Origin: Lachnoclostridium sp.
Lineage (GTDB): Bacteria > Bacillota > Clostridia > Lachnospirales > Lachnospiraceae
Assembly: GCA_023664665.1 (NCBI GenBank)
Contig: JAMPEY010000010.1
Coordinates: 37,498-101,497 of the forward strand
Reading direction: 5' to 3'
DNA length: 64,000 nucleotides
Below the pieces are notes generated by a model. That model searched no databases and was not told the origin of the DNA. It saw only the letters and a list, made by a program, of their open reading frames with translations. This document shows, piece by piece, positions 9,411-18,056 of the stretch. The translations under genes and the position numbers were made by a program. Each line of letters begins with the position of its first letter. Within the stretch, counting starts at the first letter, position 1.

Positions 9411-10193
9411 ATGGGCAGCGGACAAAAAGAATTGTTGATTATCATTCCTGCATACAATGAGGCAAAAAATATCGGAGCTCTCCTCGATAAACTGGAAGAA
9501 CCGAAGATTAGGGACATTGCGGATCTGCTGGTGATAAACGATGCGTCTACGGACAATACGGGCAGTATTGTCAAGGCAAGAAAGCATCCGGTGGTGACTC
9601 ATGTATATAATCTGGGCTATGGGAGCGGATTGCAGACAGGATATAAATATGCCCTGCAGAACGGCTACCGCTATGTGATTCAAATGGATGCGGACGGGCA
9701 GCATGACGCCTGCAATGTCAGGGAAATTTATGAGAAGCTTACAACCGAAGACGAGAGGGGGCATTGTCCGGATATTGTGCTGGGCTCCCGCTTTGTGGAA
9801 GGAAGCTTTGCCTATCCCACCTCCGTAATGAAAAAAATAGCTTATACCATGTTCCGGATTTTGATACGCCTGGGAGCCGGCAGAAAGATTATGGATCCTA
9901 CTACGGGCTTACAGGGACTCAGCAGGAGGGCTTTTAGATTTTATGCGGGATATAGTCATTTTGACGACCGGTATCCCGATGCCAATATTATCATGCAGAT
10001 GATGCTTTTAGGCTATCGCGTGGTGGAAATTCCGGCGGTGATGCACCCCAGAACGGAAGGAAAGAGCATGCATTCCGGACTAAAGCCGTTTTTTTATATG
10101 TTCCGCATGATGTTTTCGATTATCGCCGTATGGATTAGAATAAAACTGTTTCATGTAGATATGGAGGCAATGGATGAAATCTCTGTTTCCTAA
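9411..10193 (+). CDS. GT2 family glycosyltransferase (polyprenyl-phosphate sugar synthase-like)
   Basis: 260 residues. The GT-A fold begins LLIIIPAYNEAKNIG, with the metal-binding DXD in QMDADGQHD and the DPM1-like segment MDPTTGLQGLSRRAF. Such enzymes make polyprenyl-phosphate-linked sugars or extend glycans at the membrane, and they often pair with DUF2304. The ATG at 9411 has GAGGGA six bases upstream, while an upstream TTG at 9363 lacks a good site. The end overlaps the next gene by 20 bases. Confidence 0.85.
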   Translation: MGSGQKELLIIIPAYNEAKNIGALLDKLEEPKIRDIADLLVINDASTDNTGSIVKARKHPVVTHVYNLGYGSGLQTGYKYALQNGYRYVIQMDADGQHDACNVREIYEKLTTEDERGHCPDIVLGSRFVEGSFAYPTSVMKKIAYTMFRILIRLGAGRKIMDPTTGLQGLSRRAFRFYAGYSHFDDRYPDANIIMQMMLLGYRVVEIPAVMHPRTEGKSMHSGLKPFFYMFRMMFSIIAVWIRIKLFHVDMEAMDEISVS

Positions 10194-11511
10194 ATTAACG
10201 ATTCCCAAATTGCATGGTGAAACCGGCTTCCGTTTTTGTAAGGCGGAATTAACGGAGCAGACAACAAAGCTGAAAAATCCTGCAAGGGGTTTCTATCAGA
10301 TACATACTTTTGATATCGGGGAAGAGCCGGATTTTGAAGAATTGGAATGGTGTCTGGATAAAGACAATACACTGGCGCTTCTTTTGATGGATATTGGCGG
10401 ATTCTATGACAGGGAGCTGGATGAGGATGCCCTATCCCGCATCGGGCGCATTGTCGGCTTTTTTGCTAAGGCGCAGTACGATGTGATTTTGAGGATTGTT
10501 TATGACCATGAGGGAAAGGGCATGGAGAGAGAGCCGTCTTCCTTTTCTCTGGTGGAGAGGCATTTGGAGCAGCTCGGAACGCTTTTTCGGGAGTGGGAAG
10601 CCGTTTTTGTCTTTCAGGGAATGCTTGTGGGTAATTGGGGCGAGATGCATGGAAGCCGGCATTTGACGGCGGATAAGATGAAGAAAATGGCGGGTATTCT
10701 GGGCAGATTTAAGAAAAACGGGATGTATCTGGCAGTGAGGCGGCCTGCCCAATGGAGGCTTTTGCATACCTACACCCTGCATATCACGGAAATGCCAAAG
10801 GACGGCATGGGACTTTTTGACGACGGAATGTTTGGCTCGAAGAGCCATCTGGGAACCTTTGATGCGGGAGACAGGGTCAGCGCAGGCTGGGACAGTCCGT
10901 GGGGAGCCGAACCGGAGATGGAATTCGAGGAGGAACTCGGAAATTATGTGCCGAACGGCGGCGAGGCAGTCTATGGGGAGGGCTATACGGAGAAACTCAC
11001 TCCCAGACAGATATTGGATACACTCAGGAAAATGCATATTACTTATCTGAATAAAGCCCATGACATGCGGACGCTGGATATCTGGAAACAGTGGAGCTAT
11101 ACGGGAAGCGGAGTCTGGGCGGGAAAGAGCGTGTATGATTATATCGGGGCTCATCTGGGATACCGTTTCCTGATACGGGATGTGGAGATAAAAACAGCAG
11201 GGCAGCAGTGTCTTGTGGAGATTGCAATAGAAAATGTAGGATTTGCGGGATTTTATCAGGACGCCGAAGTGTTTCTGGAGTGTTGGGAGGAAGAAAAACT
11301 GCTTTCCTCCTTTTGGATTGATTGTGACATGACAAAATGGAAAGCGGGAAAGGTGCAGAAAATAAGCTGTGAGATTGATTTGCAGGATGGCATTCTGTAT
11401 CTTTATGCAAGGAGAAAACAGGACGGCAGATGTATCCGTTTTGCCAATCTTTCCGGGGAGGACGGAAGGGTAAAGCTGGGCTCTTTGCAAAAGCGGGAGG
11501 TGAAGAAGTGA
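10174..11511 (+). CDS. DUF4874/DUF4832-like protein
   Basis: 445 residues. The N-terminal half resembles DUF4874 (NPARGFYQIHTFDI, then a beta/alpha barrel-like layout as in glycoside hydrolases) and the C-terminal half resembles DUF4832 with a beta-sandwich-like end. No signal peptide is visible. Families of this type are found in polysaccharide clusters and may act on glycans; the reaction is unknown. The gene overlaps the preceding GT2 and shares four bases with the following GTG start. Confidence 0.65.
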   Translation: MKSLFPKLTIPKLHGETGFRFCKAELTEQTTKLKNPARGFYQIHTFDIGEEPDFEELEWCLDKDNTLALLLMDIGGFYDRELDEDALSRIGRIVGFFAKAQYDVILRIVYDHEGKGMEREPSSFSLVERHLEQLGTLFREWEAVFVFQGMLVGNWGEMHGSRHLTADKMKKMAGILGRFKKNGMYLAVRRPAQWRLLHTYTLHITEMPKDGMGLFDDGMFGSKSHLGTFDAGDRVSAGWDSPWGAEPEMEFEEELGNYVPNGGEAVYGEGYTEKLTPRQILDTLRKMHITYLNKAHDMRTLDIWKQWSYTGSGVWAGKSVYDYIGAHLGYRFLIRDVEIKTAGQQCLVEIAIENVGFAGFYQDAEVFLECWEEEKLLSSFWIDCDMTKWKAGKVQKISCEIDLQDGILYLYARRKQDGRCIRFANLSGEDGRVKLGSLQKREVKK

Positions 11512-14075
11512 TTACGCTATATTGGGCATTTGAATATACCAAGGTGCTTCTGGCATATCTGTTTTTGATGTTTGTCTGGCCCTCCACCGTATTTTTCGGG
11601 GTGCTGAAAGGCAGATCTAAAACTGTTTGGTTCGGATTCTGTGTTACCGTGCAGATAGTGCTGATCAACAGTGTCGTTCTTCTGATGGGACTTTTCCACC
11701 TTTTGAATCCATGGGTGATCCGCATATTATTTTATGGCGTCTTTATCTGGTCGGTATGCCGCAACATCAGGATAAAGGAGAAGCAGAAGCAGGATTTTAA
11801 GCATCTGGTCATGGGTACTTACGGCCGTAAATCTTACATAGCTGACAGATTAAGCGGCATCGGGAGATTTATCCGGTATCTGTTCGGCAGATTTTGTGAT
11901 TTTATGAGGGGACATTGGTGGGATTACGGAATCCTTTTTGTCATTCTGATATATGGCATGGTATATTTTACTTATGGCGCTTTTCAGGATTATTCTTACG
12001 GTTTTGGCGACATGTATCCCCACAGCGCATGGGTTTACGGGCTGACTCAGGGAAAGATTTTTTCCGCAGGCGTTTATCCGGAGGCAATGCACTGTTTTGT
12101 ATATGGTATGCATACGCTTTTCGGAATCAGGCTCTATAGTTGTATGCTGTTTCTGGCAGGCATCCATGTGACGGTATATCTGCTGTCCGCGTATCTGCTG
12201 TTCAAGGAGCTTTTCCGTTCCCGCTATACGCCCCTGTTTGTGCTGACGGCATTTCTGACGGTGGATTTGCTGTGCATAGACGAAGTGTACAGTATGTCCC
12301 GGCTGCAGTGGACGCTGCCTCAGGAATTTGGGTTATATACTCTGTTTTTGTGCGGAACCTTTTTAATCCGTTACTCCAGAAGCACCAAGCAGATTCCGGA
12401 AATCTATTTAAAGCCTTTTACGAGGATCAGGGATTATTACAACCAAAAGGAAAGACAGAAAATAGCGGCGATGATACCGGAATTTTCGCTGGAGGAAGAG
12501 CTGAACCGGGAGATAAAGTATACGGAAAACTATTGGGATGAGAACCTTTTCGTCTTTGCCATGGCGCTTGCCGCGTCTCTGACCATACATTTTTATCCCA
12601 CGATAATGGCGTTCTTTTTATGTGTCGCGCTGCTTCCCATAATGGCATTCAGGATTTTTTACAAAAAGAGGCTGATACCATTGGTGATTGCGGCGGCGTT
12701 GGGATGTCTGGTTGCGGTGGTGCCCATGGTGGGAGCGCTGATATCGGGTATTCCGTTTCAGGGCTCCATCGGCTGGGCGGTGAATGTTATCAACGGTGAG
12801 GATGAGGCGAATAATCCCAACATTATTTTGGATGAAGAGACCGGGGAGGAGATTACGGGCAGTCTGTCTTTTACATGGGGAGGCGGTTCGTCTTCGTCCG
12901 GGGAAGCGCAGGAGTCTTCGGACAATGGGAGTGAGAGCGGCAGTCCTTCGGAAGGCGGGCAGCAGATGCAGCAGGCGCCGCCCCAAAAGGAGAAAGAGCC
13001 CCTTCCCACGGAGAAAAAAGAACCTTTTCTCCGGAGAATTACGGGACTGATTCAAAGGAAGGCGGATGCGCTTTACTGGTCGGGCTATGTCACCTTATAC
13101 CGGGAACAGCGGGCGGACTTTATCGTGAATTGTACTTTTCTGGCGTTTGCCCTGTGGGCGGCAGTAAAGGCAGTCTTGCTCATTGCGGGAATTTTTTTAA
13201 GAAAACGGAAACCACAACGGGCTATGGAATGGGATGCAGGATATTTTGACGGATATTTTTCCATTGCTCTGGCGTCGGTGCTTTTTATGATGCTGTACTG
13301 TGCAGGCAGTCTGGGGCTGCCCTCGCTCATTGCGGGCTCCAGAATCTGTTCTTCGACGCAGATGCTGATTTTGGCGGTGTTGGCGATACCGGTGGATTTA
13401 TTCTTTGCGCTGGCTCAGGTGATTGTGCATCACAAAATTTTGGGCGCCGTGTCAGCTCTGGGCGCTCTGGGCATTTATGTGGGAACCATTATGACGGGAA
13501 CTTTCCACGGATATTTATACTATGAGCTGACCCGCTATAACAGTGCGGTCATGACCACTTATTCCATTGTAAGCTCCATGCCCAAGGGAACTTATACCAT
13601 CGTGTCCCCGACGGATGAGATTTATCAGATGATTCAGTACGGATGGCACGAAGAGCTTACGGATTTCATGAACAGTACCAGAACCATAGGCTATGTGATT
13701 CCCACGGAGCATGTGTTTATCTATGTGGAGAAAAAGCCCATTGAGTATGCGCAGAGCCATTTCTTTGAAGGCTCCGACTGGCTGGCATGGGAGAAGTATG
13801 CGGATTATTATGTCAATTTTGTAAGCCAATGCCCCGATATTTCCTCATCGCAGATTTCCACGCAGGAAGCGGAGCTCAGGTGGTTTGCGGGTTCTTCCGG
13901 CACATATGACAATATAGCCATGCGCACTCTGCTGGAATCTCAGGTCTACAGATGGTGCCAGAGATTCAAGGAAATCTATCCCTATGAGATGAGGGTTTAT
14001 TACGAGGATGAAGATTTTGTTTGTTATTATTTCAGGCAAAATCCGGAGAATCTCTATCAGTTGAATATATGGTAA
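11508..14075 (+). CDS. Large multi-pass membrane protein of the exopolysaccharide operon
   Basis: About 855 residues. The GTG at 11508 overlaps the previous stop and has GGGAGG seven bases upstream. There are a dozen or more hydrophobic helices, clustered at residues ~1-75, ~140-310, ~360-440 and ~530-660, with a large extracytoplasmic C-terminal domain. A low-complexity Ser/Gly/Glu/Gln/Pro stretch (bases ~12880-13020) interrupts the membrane part. The topology recalls GT-C-like glycosyltransferases or polymerases, but no diagnostic motif was recognised. A role as polymerase or as lipid-linked sugar transferase is inference from position. Confidence 0.6.
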   Translation: MITLYWAFEYTKVLLAYLFLMFVWPSTVFFGVLKGRSKTVWFGFCVTVQIVLINSVVLLMGLFHLLNPWVIRILFYGVFIWSVCRNIRIKEKQKQDFKHLVMGTYGRKSYIADRLSGIGRFIRYLFGRFCDFMRGHWWDYGILFVILIYGMVYFTYGAFQDYSYGFGDMYPHSAWVYGLTQGKIFSAGVYPEAMHCFVYGMHTLFGIRLYSCMLFLAGIHVTVYLLSAYLLFKELFRSRYTPLFVLTAFLTVDLLCIDEVYSMSRLQWTLPQEFGLYTLFLCGTFLIRYSRSTKQIPEIYLKPFTRIRDYYNQKERQKIAAMIPEFSLEEELNREIKYTENYWDENLFVFAMALAASLTIHFYPTIMAFFLCVALLPIMAFRIFYKKRLIPLVIAAALGCLVAVVPMVGALISGIPFQGSIGWAVNVINGEDEANNPNIILDEETGEEITGSLSFTWGGGSSSSGEAQESSDNGSESGSPSEGGQQMQQAPPQKEKEPLPTEKKEPFLRRITGLIQRKADALYWSGYVTLYREQRADFIVNCTFLAFALWAAVKAVLLIAGIFLRKRKPQRAMEWDAGYFDGYFSIALASVLFMMLYCAGSLGLPSLIAGSRICSSTQMLILAVLAIPVDLFFALAQVIVHHKILGAVSALGALGIYVGTIMTGTFHGYLYYELTRYNSAVMTTYSIVSSMPKGTYTIVSPTDEIYQMIQYGWHEELTDFMNSTRTIGYVIPTEHVFIYVEKKPIEYAQSHFFEGSDWLAWEKYADYYVNFVSQCPDISSSQISTQEAELRWFAGSSGTYDNIAMRTLLESQVYRWCQRFKEIYPYEMRVYYEDEDFVCYYFRQNPENLYQLNIW

Positions 14076-14105
14076 CAAAAAGCCGTAAAGGAAAGGAGTC
14101 ATGAT

Positions 14106-15158
14106 ATGGAAACTCCAATCGATTTTGTGATAACATGGGTCAATGTTTATGATGGGGAATGGAACGAGGCATATCACAAACATAAAGCAGAGTATTGCAT
14201 CCGTGCGGATAGGGACAAAACCCTTCGGACGGACGGAAGAAAGGAACGGTACCGGGATTGGGGACTGTTAAAATATTGGTTCAGGGGCGTAGAAAAATAT
14301 GCTCCCTGGGTGAGAAAAATTCACTTCATCACCTACGGACAACTGCCAAAGTGGCTGGAAGAGGAAAATCCGAAGCTTCATGTGGTAAGGCATGAGGATT
14401 ATGTGCCGGAGAAGTTTCTGCCCACCTTTAACAGCAATGTTCTGGAATTGTATCTGCATGAAATAGAGGGACTGTCGGAACACTTTGTCTATTTTAACGA
14501 CGATATGTTTCTGATGAAAAAAACTGCGCCGGAGGATTTTTTCAGGAAAGGAAAACCCTGTGATATGCTGGCATTCCAGCCGGTGGTGGCCAATCCCGCC
14601 AATCCGATTATGTCCCAGACGCTGTTAAATAACAGTCTGGTGCTGTCAAAATATTTTTCCAAAAGGGAGAATGTGAAAAGGCAGCCGGGAAAATATTTCA
14701 GAATAGGATATCCGCCGCTCTATTTCTGGTACAATCTGCTGGAACTGTATTTTCCGCGTTACACGGGATTTTATACGGTGCATGGTCCCTCGCCGTTCTG
14801 CAAAAGCACTTTTAAGGAGGTGTGGGAGAAGGAGAGGAAACTTTTGGAACAGGTTTCCCTGAATCGTTTTCGCAGCGCCGGGGATGTGACACAATATCTG
14901 TTCAGGGAATGGCAGAAGCTTTCGGGAAACTTTGAGCCCTTAAATCTGCACCGTTTTTTTGGATATTACGAGATTGGCGATGACAATGAAAAGCTTCTTA
15001 AGGAAATGAAAAAGCGTAAACATAGGATAATCTGCATCAACGACGCCAGCGTGAGCAGGGATGAGGATGCGGTACGGGCAGAGCTTTGCGCTGCTTTTGA
15101 GATGAGTCTGCCGGAGAAATCTTCCTTTGAAAGAGAAGCCTTGGAGGAAGCATTGTGA
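14106..15158 (+). CDS. Stealth-family sugar-phosphate transferase
   Basis: 350 residues with the conserved Stealth regions in order: CR1 near the start (IDFVITWVNVYDGEWNEAY), CR2 with a central acidic segment (VYFNDDMFLMK), and CR3 (VHGPSPFCKSTFKEVWE). Stealth proteins are hexose- or HexNAc-1-phosphoryltransferases that build phosphodiester-linked capsules and are related to the GlcNAc-1-phosphotransferase of lysosomal enzymes. The upstream site AAAGGAG lies before ATG 14106. Its presence suggests the surface polymer made here carries sugar phosphate; this is inference. Confidence 0.88.
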   Translation: METPIDFVITWVNVYDGEWNEAYHKHKAEYCIRADRDKTLRTDGRKERYRDWGLLKYWFRGVEKYAPWVRKIHFITYGQLPKWLEEENPKLHVVRHEDYVPEKFLPTFNSNVLELYLHEIEGLSEHFVYFNDDMFLMKKTAPEDFFRKGKPCDMLAFQPVVANPANPIMSQTLLNNSLVLSKYFSKRENVKRQPGKYFRIGYPPLYFWYNLLELYFPRYTGFYTVHGPSPFCKSTFKEVWEKERKLLEQVSLNRFRSAGDVTQYLFREWQKLSGNFEPLNLHRFFGYYEIGDDNEKLLKEMKKRKHRIICINDASVSRDEDAVRAELCAAFEMSLPEKSSFEREALEEAL

Positions 15159-16690
15159 CAAAAATGAGCAGAACAGAATACTCGGCGCGCAATACCACCG
15201 TGGCAATGGCGGGCAGAATGACCGCCATCCTTATGGGGTTTGCCCAAAGAGTAGTATTTACCCATACTTTGAGTGAAGAGTATGTGGGAATTAACGGATT
15301 GTTCTTGGACATATTGAGTGTATTGGCGCTGTCGGAGCTTGGGGTGGGAGTTGCCATCACCTATGCTTTGTATCAGCCCATTGCGGAGGAAGACATAGAA
15401 AAACAGAAATCCCTGATGAAAGCTTATCAGGGTTTTTACCGGGTGGTAGCGTTAGTTGTGCTGGCAGGGGGACTCTTAGTGCTTCCTTTTTTGGATGTCC
15501 TGATAAAGGATAAGCCCGATGTGCCGCATCTGACCTTGATTTATCTGTTGTATCTGGCAAATTCGGTGGCATCCTATATCATGATTTATAAAAGAACCCT
15601 GATAGATGCCCACCAGTTAAGCTATATCGGGGTAGTTTATCAGACTACCTCATGGATTGTTCAGAATATATTGCAGATAGCAGTGCTGCTTACCACCCGG
15701 AATTTTATGCTCTTTCTGGGTATCCAGATATTATGTACCGTCGGAAATAATATCTGTATTTCCAAGAAGGCGGACAGAATGTATCCCTATCTGCGGGATA
15801 AGGACATAAAGCCGCTTTCCGCGGAAGAGAAAAAGAGTATTTTTAAGAATATCCGCGCCATGCTTATGCATAAGATCGGCAATGTGGCTGTGAATAACAC
15901 GGATAATCTGCTGTTGGCGGCATTGGTGGGAACCGTCAGCGTGGGACAATATTCCAATTATTTTTTGATCATCGGTTCCGTGAAACAAGTGTTGGAGCAG
16001 ATGTTTCAGGGCATCACCGCAAGCGTGGGAAATATGGGGGTTGAGGAGAACCGGGAGCGCATCCGGAAAATATTTGAAGCGGCATTTTTTATCGGTCAGT
16101 GGATGTACGGGCTGGCTGCTATCTGTATGTATGAAGTGATAGACCTTTTTGTGGGGGCAAGTTTCGGAAAACAGTATGTATTTGTGGGACAGATAACTCT
16201 GGTGCTGTGCCTGAACTTTTATCTCACCGGCATGAGGCAGGCTACGCTGGTATTCCGGGATTCCATGGGACTGTTCCGGTATGACAGATATAAAGCGCCG
16301 GCGGAAGCTTTGATTAACTTGACCGTGTCCCTTTTGTTGGGAAAATATATGGGAACCATAGGGGTCTTTCTTGGCACTATGGTCAGCACCGTGACCACAT
16401 CCCTGTGGGTGGAGCCCTATGTGCTGTACAAACATAGATTGGAAGCATCTTCAAAACCTTATTTTCGGCGTTATGCCATTTATGCGGGGGTAACATTCCT
16501 TCTCTGGATTGCGCAGGGCAGGCTGTGCGCATATATTACGGGGAATGTGTGGGTGGTTTGTATCCTGCGGCTTTTATTATGTTTTGCGGTAACAAATCTT
16601 TCCTATCTTGCGCTTTACTGCCGCACCAGAGAATTTTTGCTGTTGAAGGGTAAGGCGTCGGAGATTTTAAGGAAACGGCGGAGAAAGTAG
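15155..16690 (+). CDS. Wzx-type polysaccharide flippase
   Basis: 511 residues, about 12-14 hydrophobic helices, beginning SARNTTVAMAGRMTAILMGF as in the MATE-like oligosaccharide flippase family (Polysacc_synt). It would turn lipid-linked repeat units across the membrane. The GTG at 15155 overlaps the Stealth stop and has GGAGG seven bases upstream. It is the last gene of the dense exopolysaccharide run. A second transporter beside PelG suggests that two glycan products, or a lipid-linked decoration, are made here. Confidence 0.85.
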   Translation: MTKMSRTEYSARNTTVAMAGRMTAILMGFAQRVVFTHTLSEEYVGINGLFLDILSVLALSELGVGVAITYALYQPIAEEDIEKQKSLMKAYQGFYRVVALVVLAGGLLVLPFLDVLIKDKPDVPHLTLIYLLYLANSVASYIMIYKRTLIDAHQLSYIGVVYQTTSWIVQNILQIAVLLTTRNFMLFLGIQILCTVGNNICISKKADRMYPYLRDKDIKPLSAEEKKSIFKNIRAMLMHKIGNVAVNNTDNLLLAALVGTVSVGQYSNYFLIIGSVKQVLEQMFQGITASVGNMGVEENRERIRKIFEAAFFIGQWMYGLAAICMYEVIDLFVGASFGKQYVFVGQITLVLCLNFYLTGMRQATLVFRDSMGLFRYDRYKAPAEALINLTVSLLLGKYMGTIGVFLGTMVSTVTTSLWVEPYVLYKHRLEASSKPYFRRYAIYAGVTFLLWIAQGRLCAYITGNVWVVCILRLLLCFAVTNLSYLALYCRTREFLLLKGKASEILRKRRRK

Positions 16691-16745
16691 TTAATCTGTT
16701 GACATCGGATTTGAGGTTACGCGGAACAAAATCACGGAGGTTGAG

Positions 16746-17945
16746 GTGAAAAGAGAAGAAGAGTTGCTGCTTGGGCTGTTAAAAGAGGAGCTTGGCGGCG
16801 GGGATAAAAACATATCAAAAGAGGAGCTTTCCGCGGTAAACTGGGGAGAATTTCTGGCTCTTGCACAGGCTCACAGTGTGCTGTCCTTGCTCTACGGAGC
16901 TTTTGAAAAAAGGGGGGAAGGATTTGTGCCAGCTTCTGTATGGCAGCGGACCCGGACTGTGGCAAGGCAGACCGTAAAGCAGAGTTACCGCCTTTTGTTT
17001 TTATCTAAGTATCTGCTCCATGTGCTGGAGGAAGCCCGGATTCCCGCGGTGCTGTTAAAAGGCGTGGCCACGGCGTCTTTTTATCCCGTGCCGGAGCTGA
17101 GAAAGGCGGGAGATGTGGATATACTGCTTTTGGAAGAAGAGAGGCTTTCGGAATGCTGTGGACTTCTGGAGGAGAAGGGTTTCAGGGTTATGGAGAACCA
17201 GCCCTCCCTGCACCATGTGGTATTACAATCGGAGGACGGAGTGGAGATAGAGATTCATACTATGCTGGCGGAGCCTTTTGACAATCAGCGGATGAATCAG
17301 TATATGAAAAAGACGGCGGCGGAATGCAGCGGACATATCTGTATTGCCGATATGATGGGAATCTCCCTGCCGATGCTGGATGCCCCCTGCCATGCTTATG
17401 AACTGCTGCTCCATATGCTGCAGCATTTTTTGCGCTCGGGTTTCGGACTGAAACTTTTGTGCGATTGGGTGGTATTCTGGAACCGGGAGGAGAACAGGCG
17501 GGAAGCGGCAAAATATCTTTCCATGGTGAGGGAAAGCGGGCTCAAAGGATTTTCCGATATGGTGAGTCTTGCGAGCTTTCGGTATCTGGGGCTGTCAGGG
17601 GAGGCAAAGGAGTGTCTTGAGGTGACGGGAGAGTATGATGCGGAAGCTTTTATGGAGGAAATTTTGTCCGCCGAAGAATTCGGGAAATCGGCGCCGGAGA
17701 GGATGGTTGCGCTCCGGGGGAACGGCATGGCGGATTATGTCAGGGAGTTTCATCACCAGATGCACCTGAATTTTCCCAAGAGCGGCAGATGTTTTCTGCT
17801 CTGGCCGTTTCTTTGGACGGTTACGCTGTTTCGGTTTTTGCGAAATAACCGAAAGGTGAGGAAGACCTCTGCTTTTGCCGTTTTTAAGACTGCGGGACAG
17901 AGGGGAAAGATCATGAAACAGATAGGGCTGTGGAAAAATAGGTGA
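16746..17945 (+). CDS. NTP_transf_5-type nucleotidyltransferase
   Basis: 399 residues; GTG start with GGAGG five bases upstream. The N-terminal half has the nucleotidyltransferase core LLKGVATAS, then RKAGDVDILLL (the G-D-x-D metal pair) and EIEIHTML. This fits the NTP_transf_5 family (PF14907), members of which lie in kinase-bearing lasso-peptide clusters such as paeninodin-type loci. The C-terminal half is helical. It could modify a phosphorylated peptide made by the PqqD-kinase product encoded at 22806-23969; the link is by family and neighbourhood only. It might instead act in the glycan locus just upstream. Confidence 0.75.
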   Translation: MKREEELLLGLLKEELGGGDKNISKEELSAVNWGEFLALAQAHSVLSLLYGAFEKRGEGFVPASVWQRTRTVARQTVKQSYRLLFLSKYLLHVLEEARIPAVLLKGVATASFYPVPELRKAGDVDILLLEEERLSECCGLLEEKGFRVMENQPSLHHVVLQSEDGVEIEIHTMLAEPFDNQRMNQYMKKTAAECSGHICIADMMGISLPMLDAPCHAYELLLHMLQHFLRSGFGLKLLCDWVVFWNREENRREAAKYLSMVRESGLKGFSDMVSLASFRYLGLSGEAKECLEVTGEYDAEAFMEEILSAEEFGKSAPERMVALRGNGMADYVREFHHQMHLNFPKSGRCFLLWPFLWTVTLFRFLRNNRKVRKTSAFAVFKTAGQRGKIMKQIGLWKNR

Positions 17946-17962
17946 TTTTATTGAGGAAAGCA

Positions 17963-17991
17963 TGGAAAAATATTTGATAATAATATATAAT
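17963..17991 (+). promoter_or_regulatory. Candidate promoter of the cyclic-nucleotide-domain gene
   Basis: TGGAAA at 17963-17968 and TATAAT at 17986-17991 are separated by 17 bases. The -10 box is perfect and the -35 box is weak. It lies 66 bases before the next start codon. Confidence 0.4.
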
Positions 17992-18056
17992 GTTGTAGGA
18001 AATAAATTCTGTGGCGTTGAAAGCAACAGGGATCAATGATGTAAGAGGTGTGAATT

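Noticed and set aside
10432-11490. 352-residue minus-strand open frame opposite the DUF4832-type gene
   Set aside because: No ribosome site, biased composition of an antisense shadow, and the plus-strand gene is recognisable and coupled to its neighbours.
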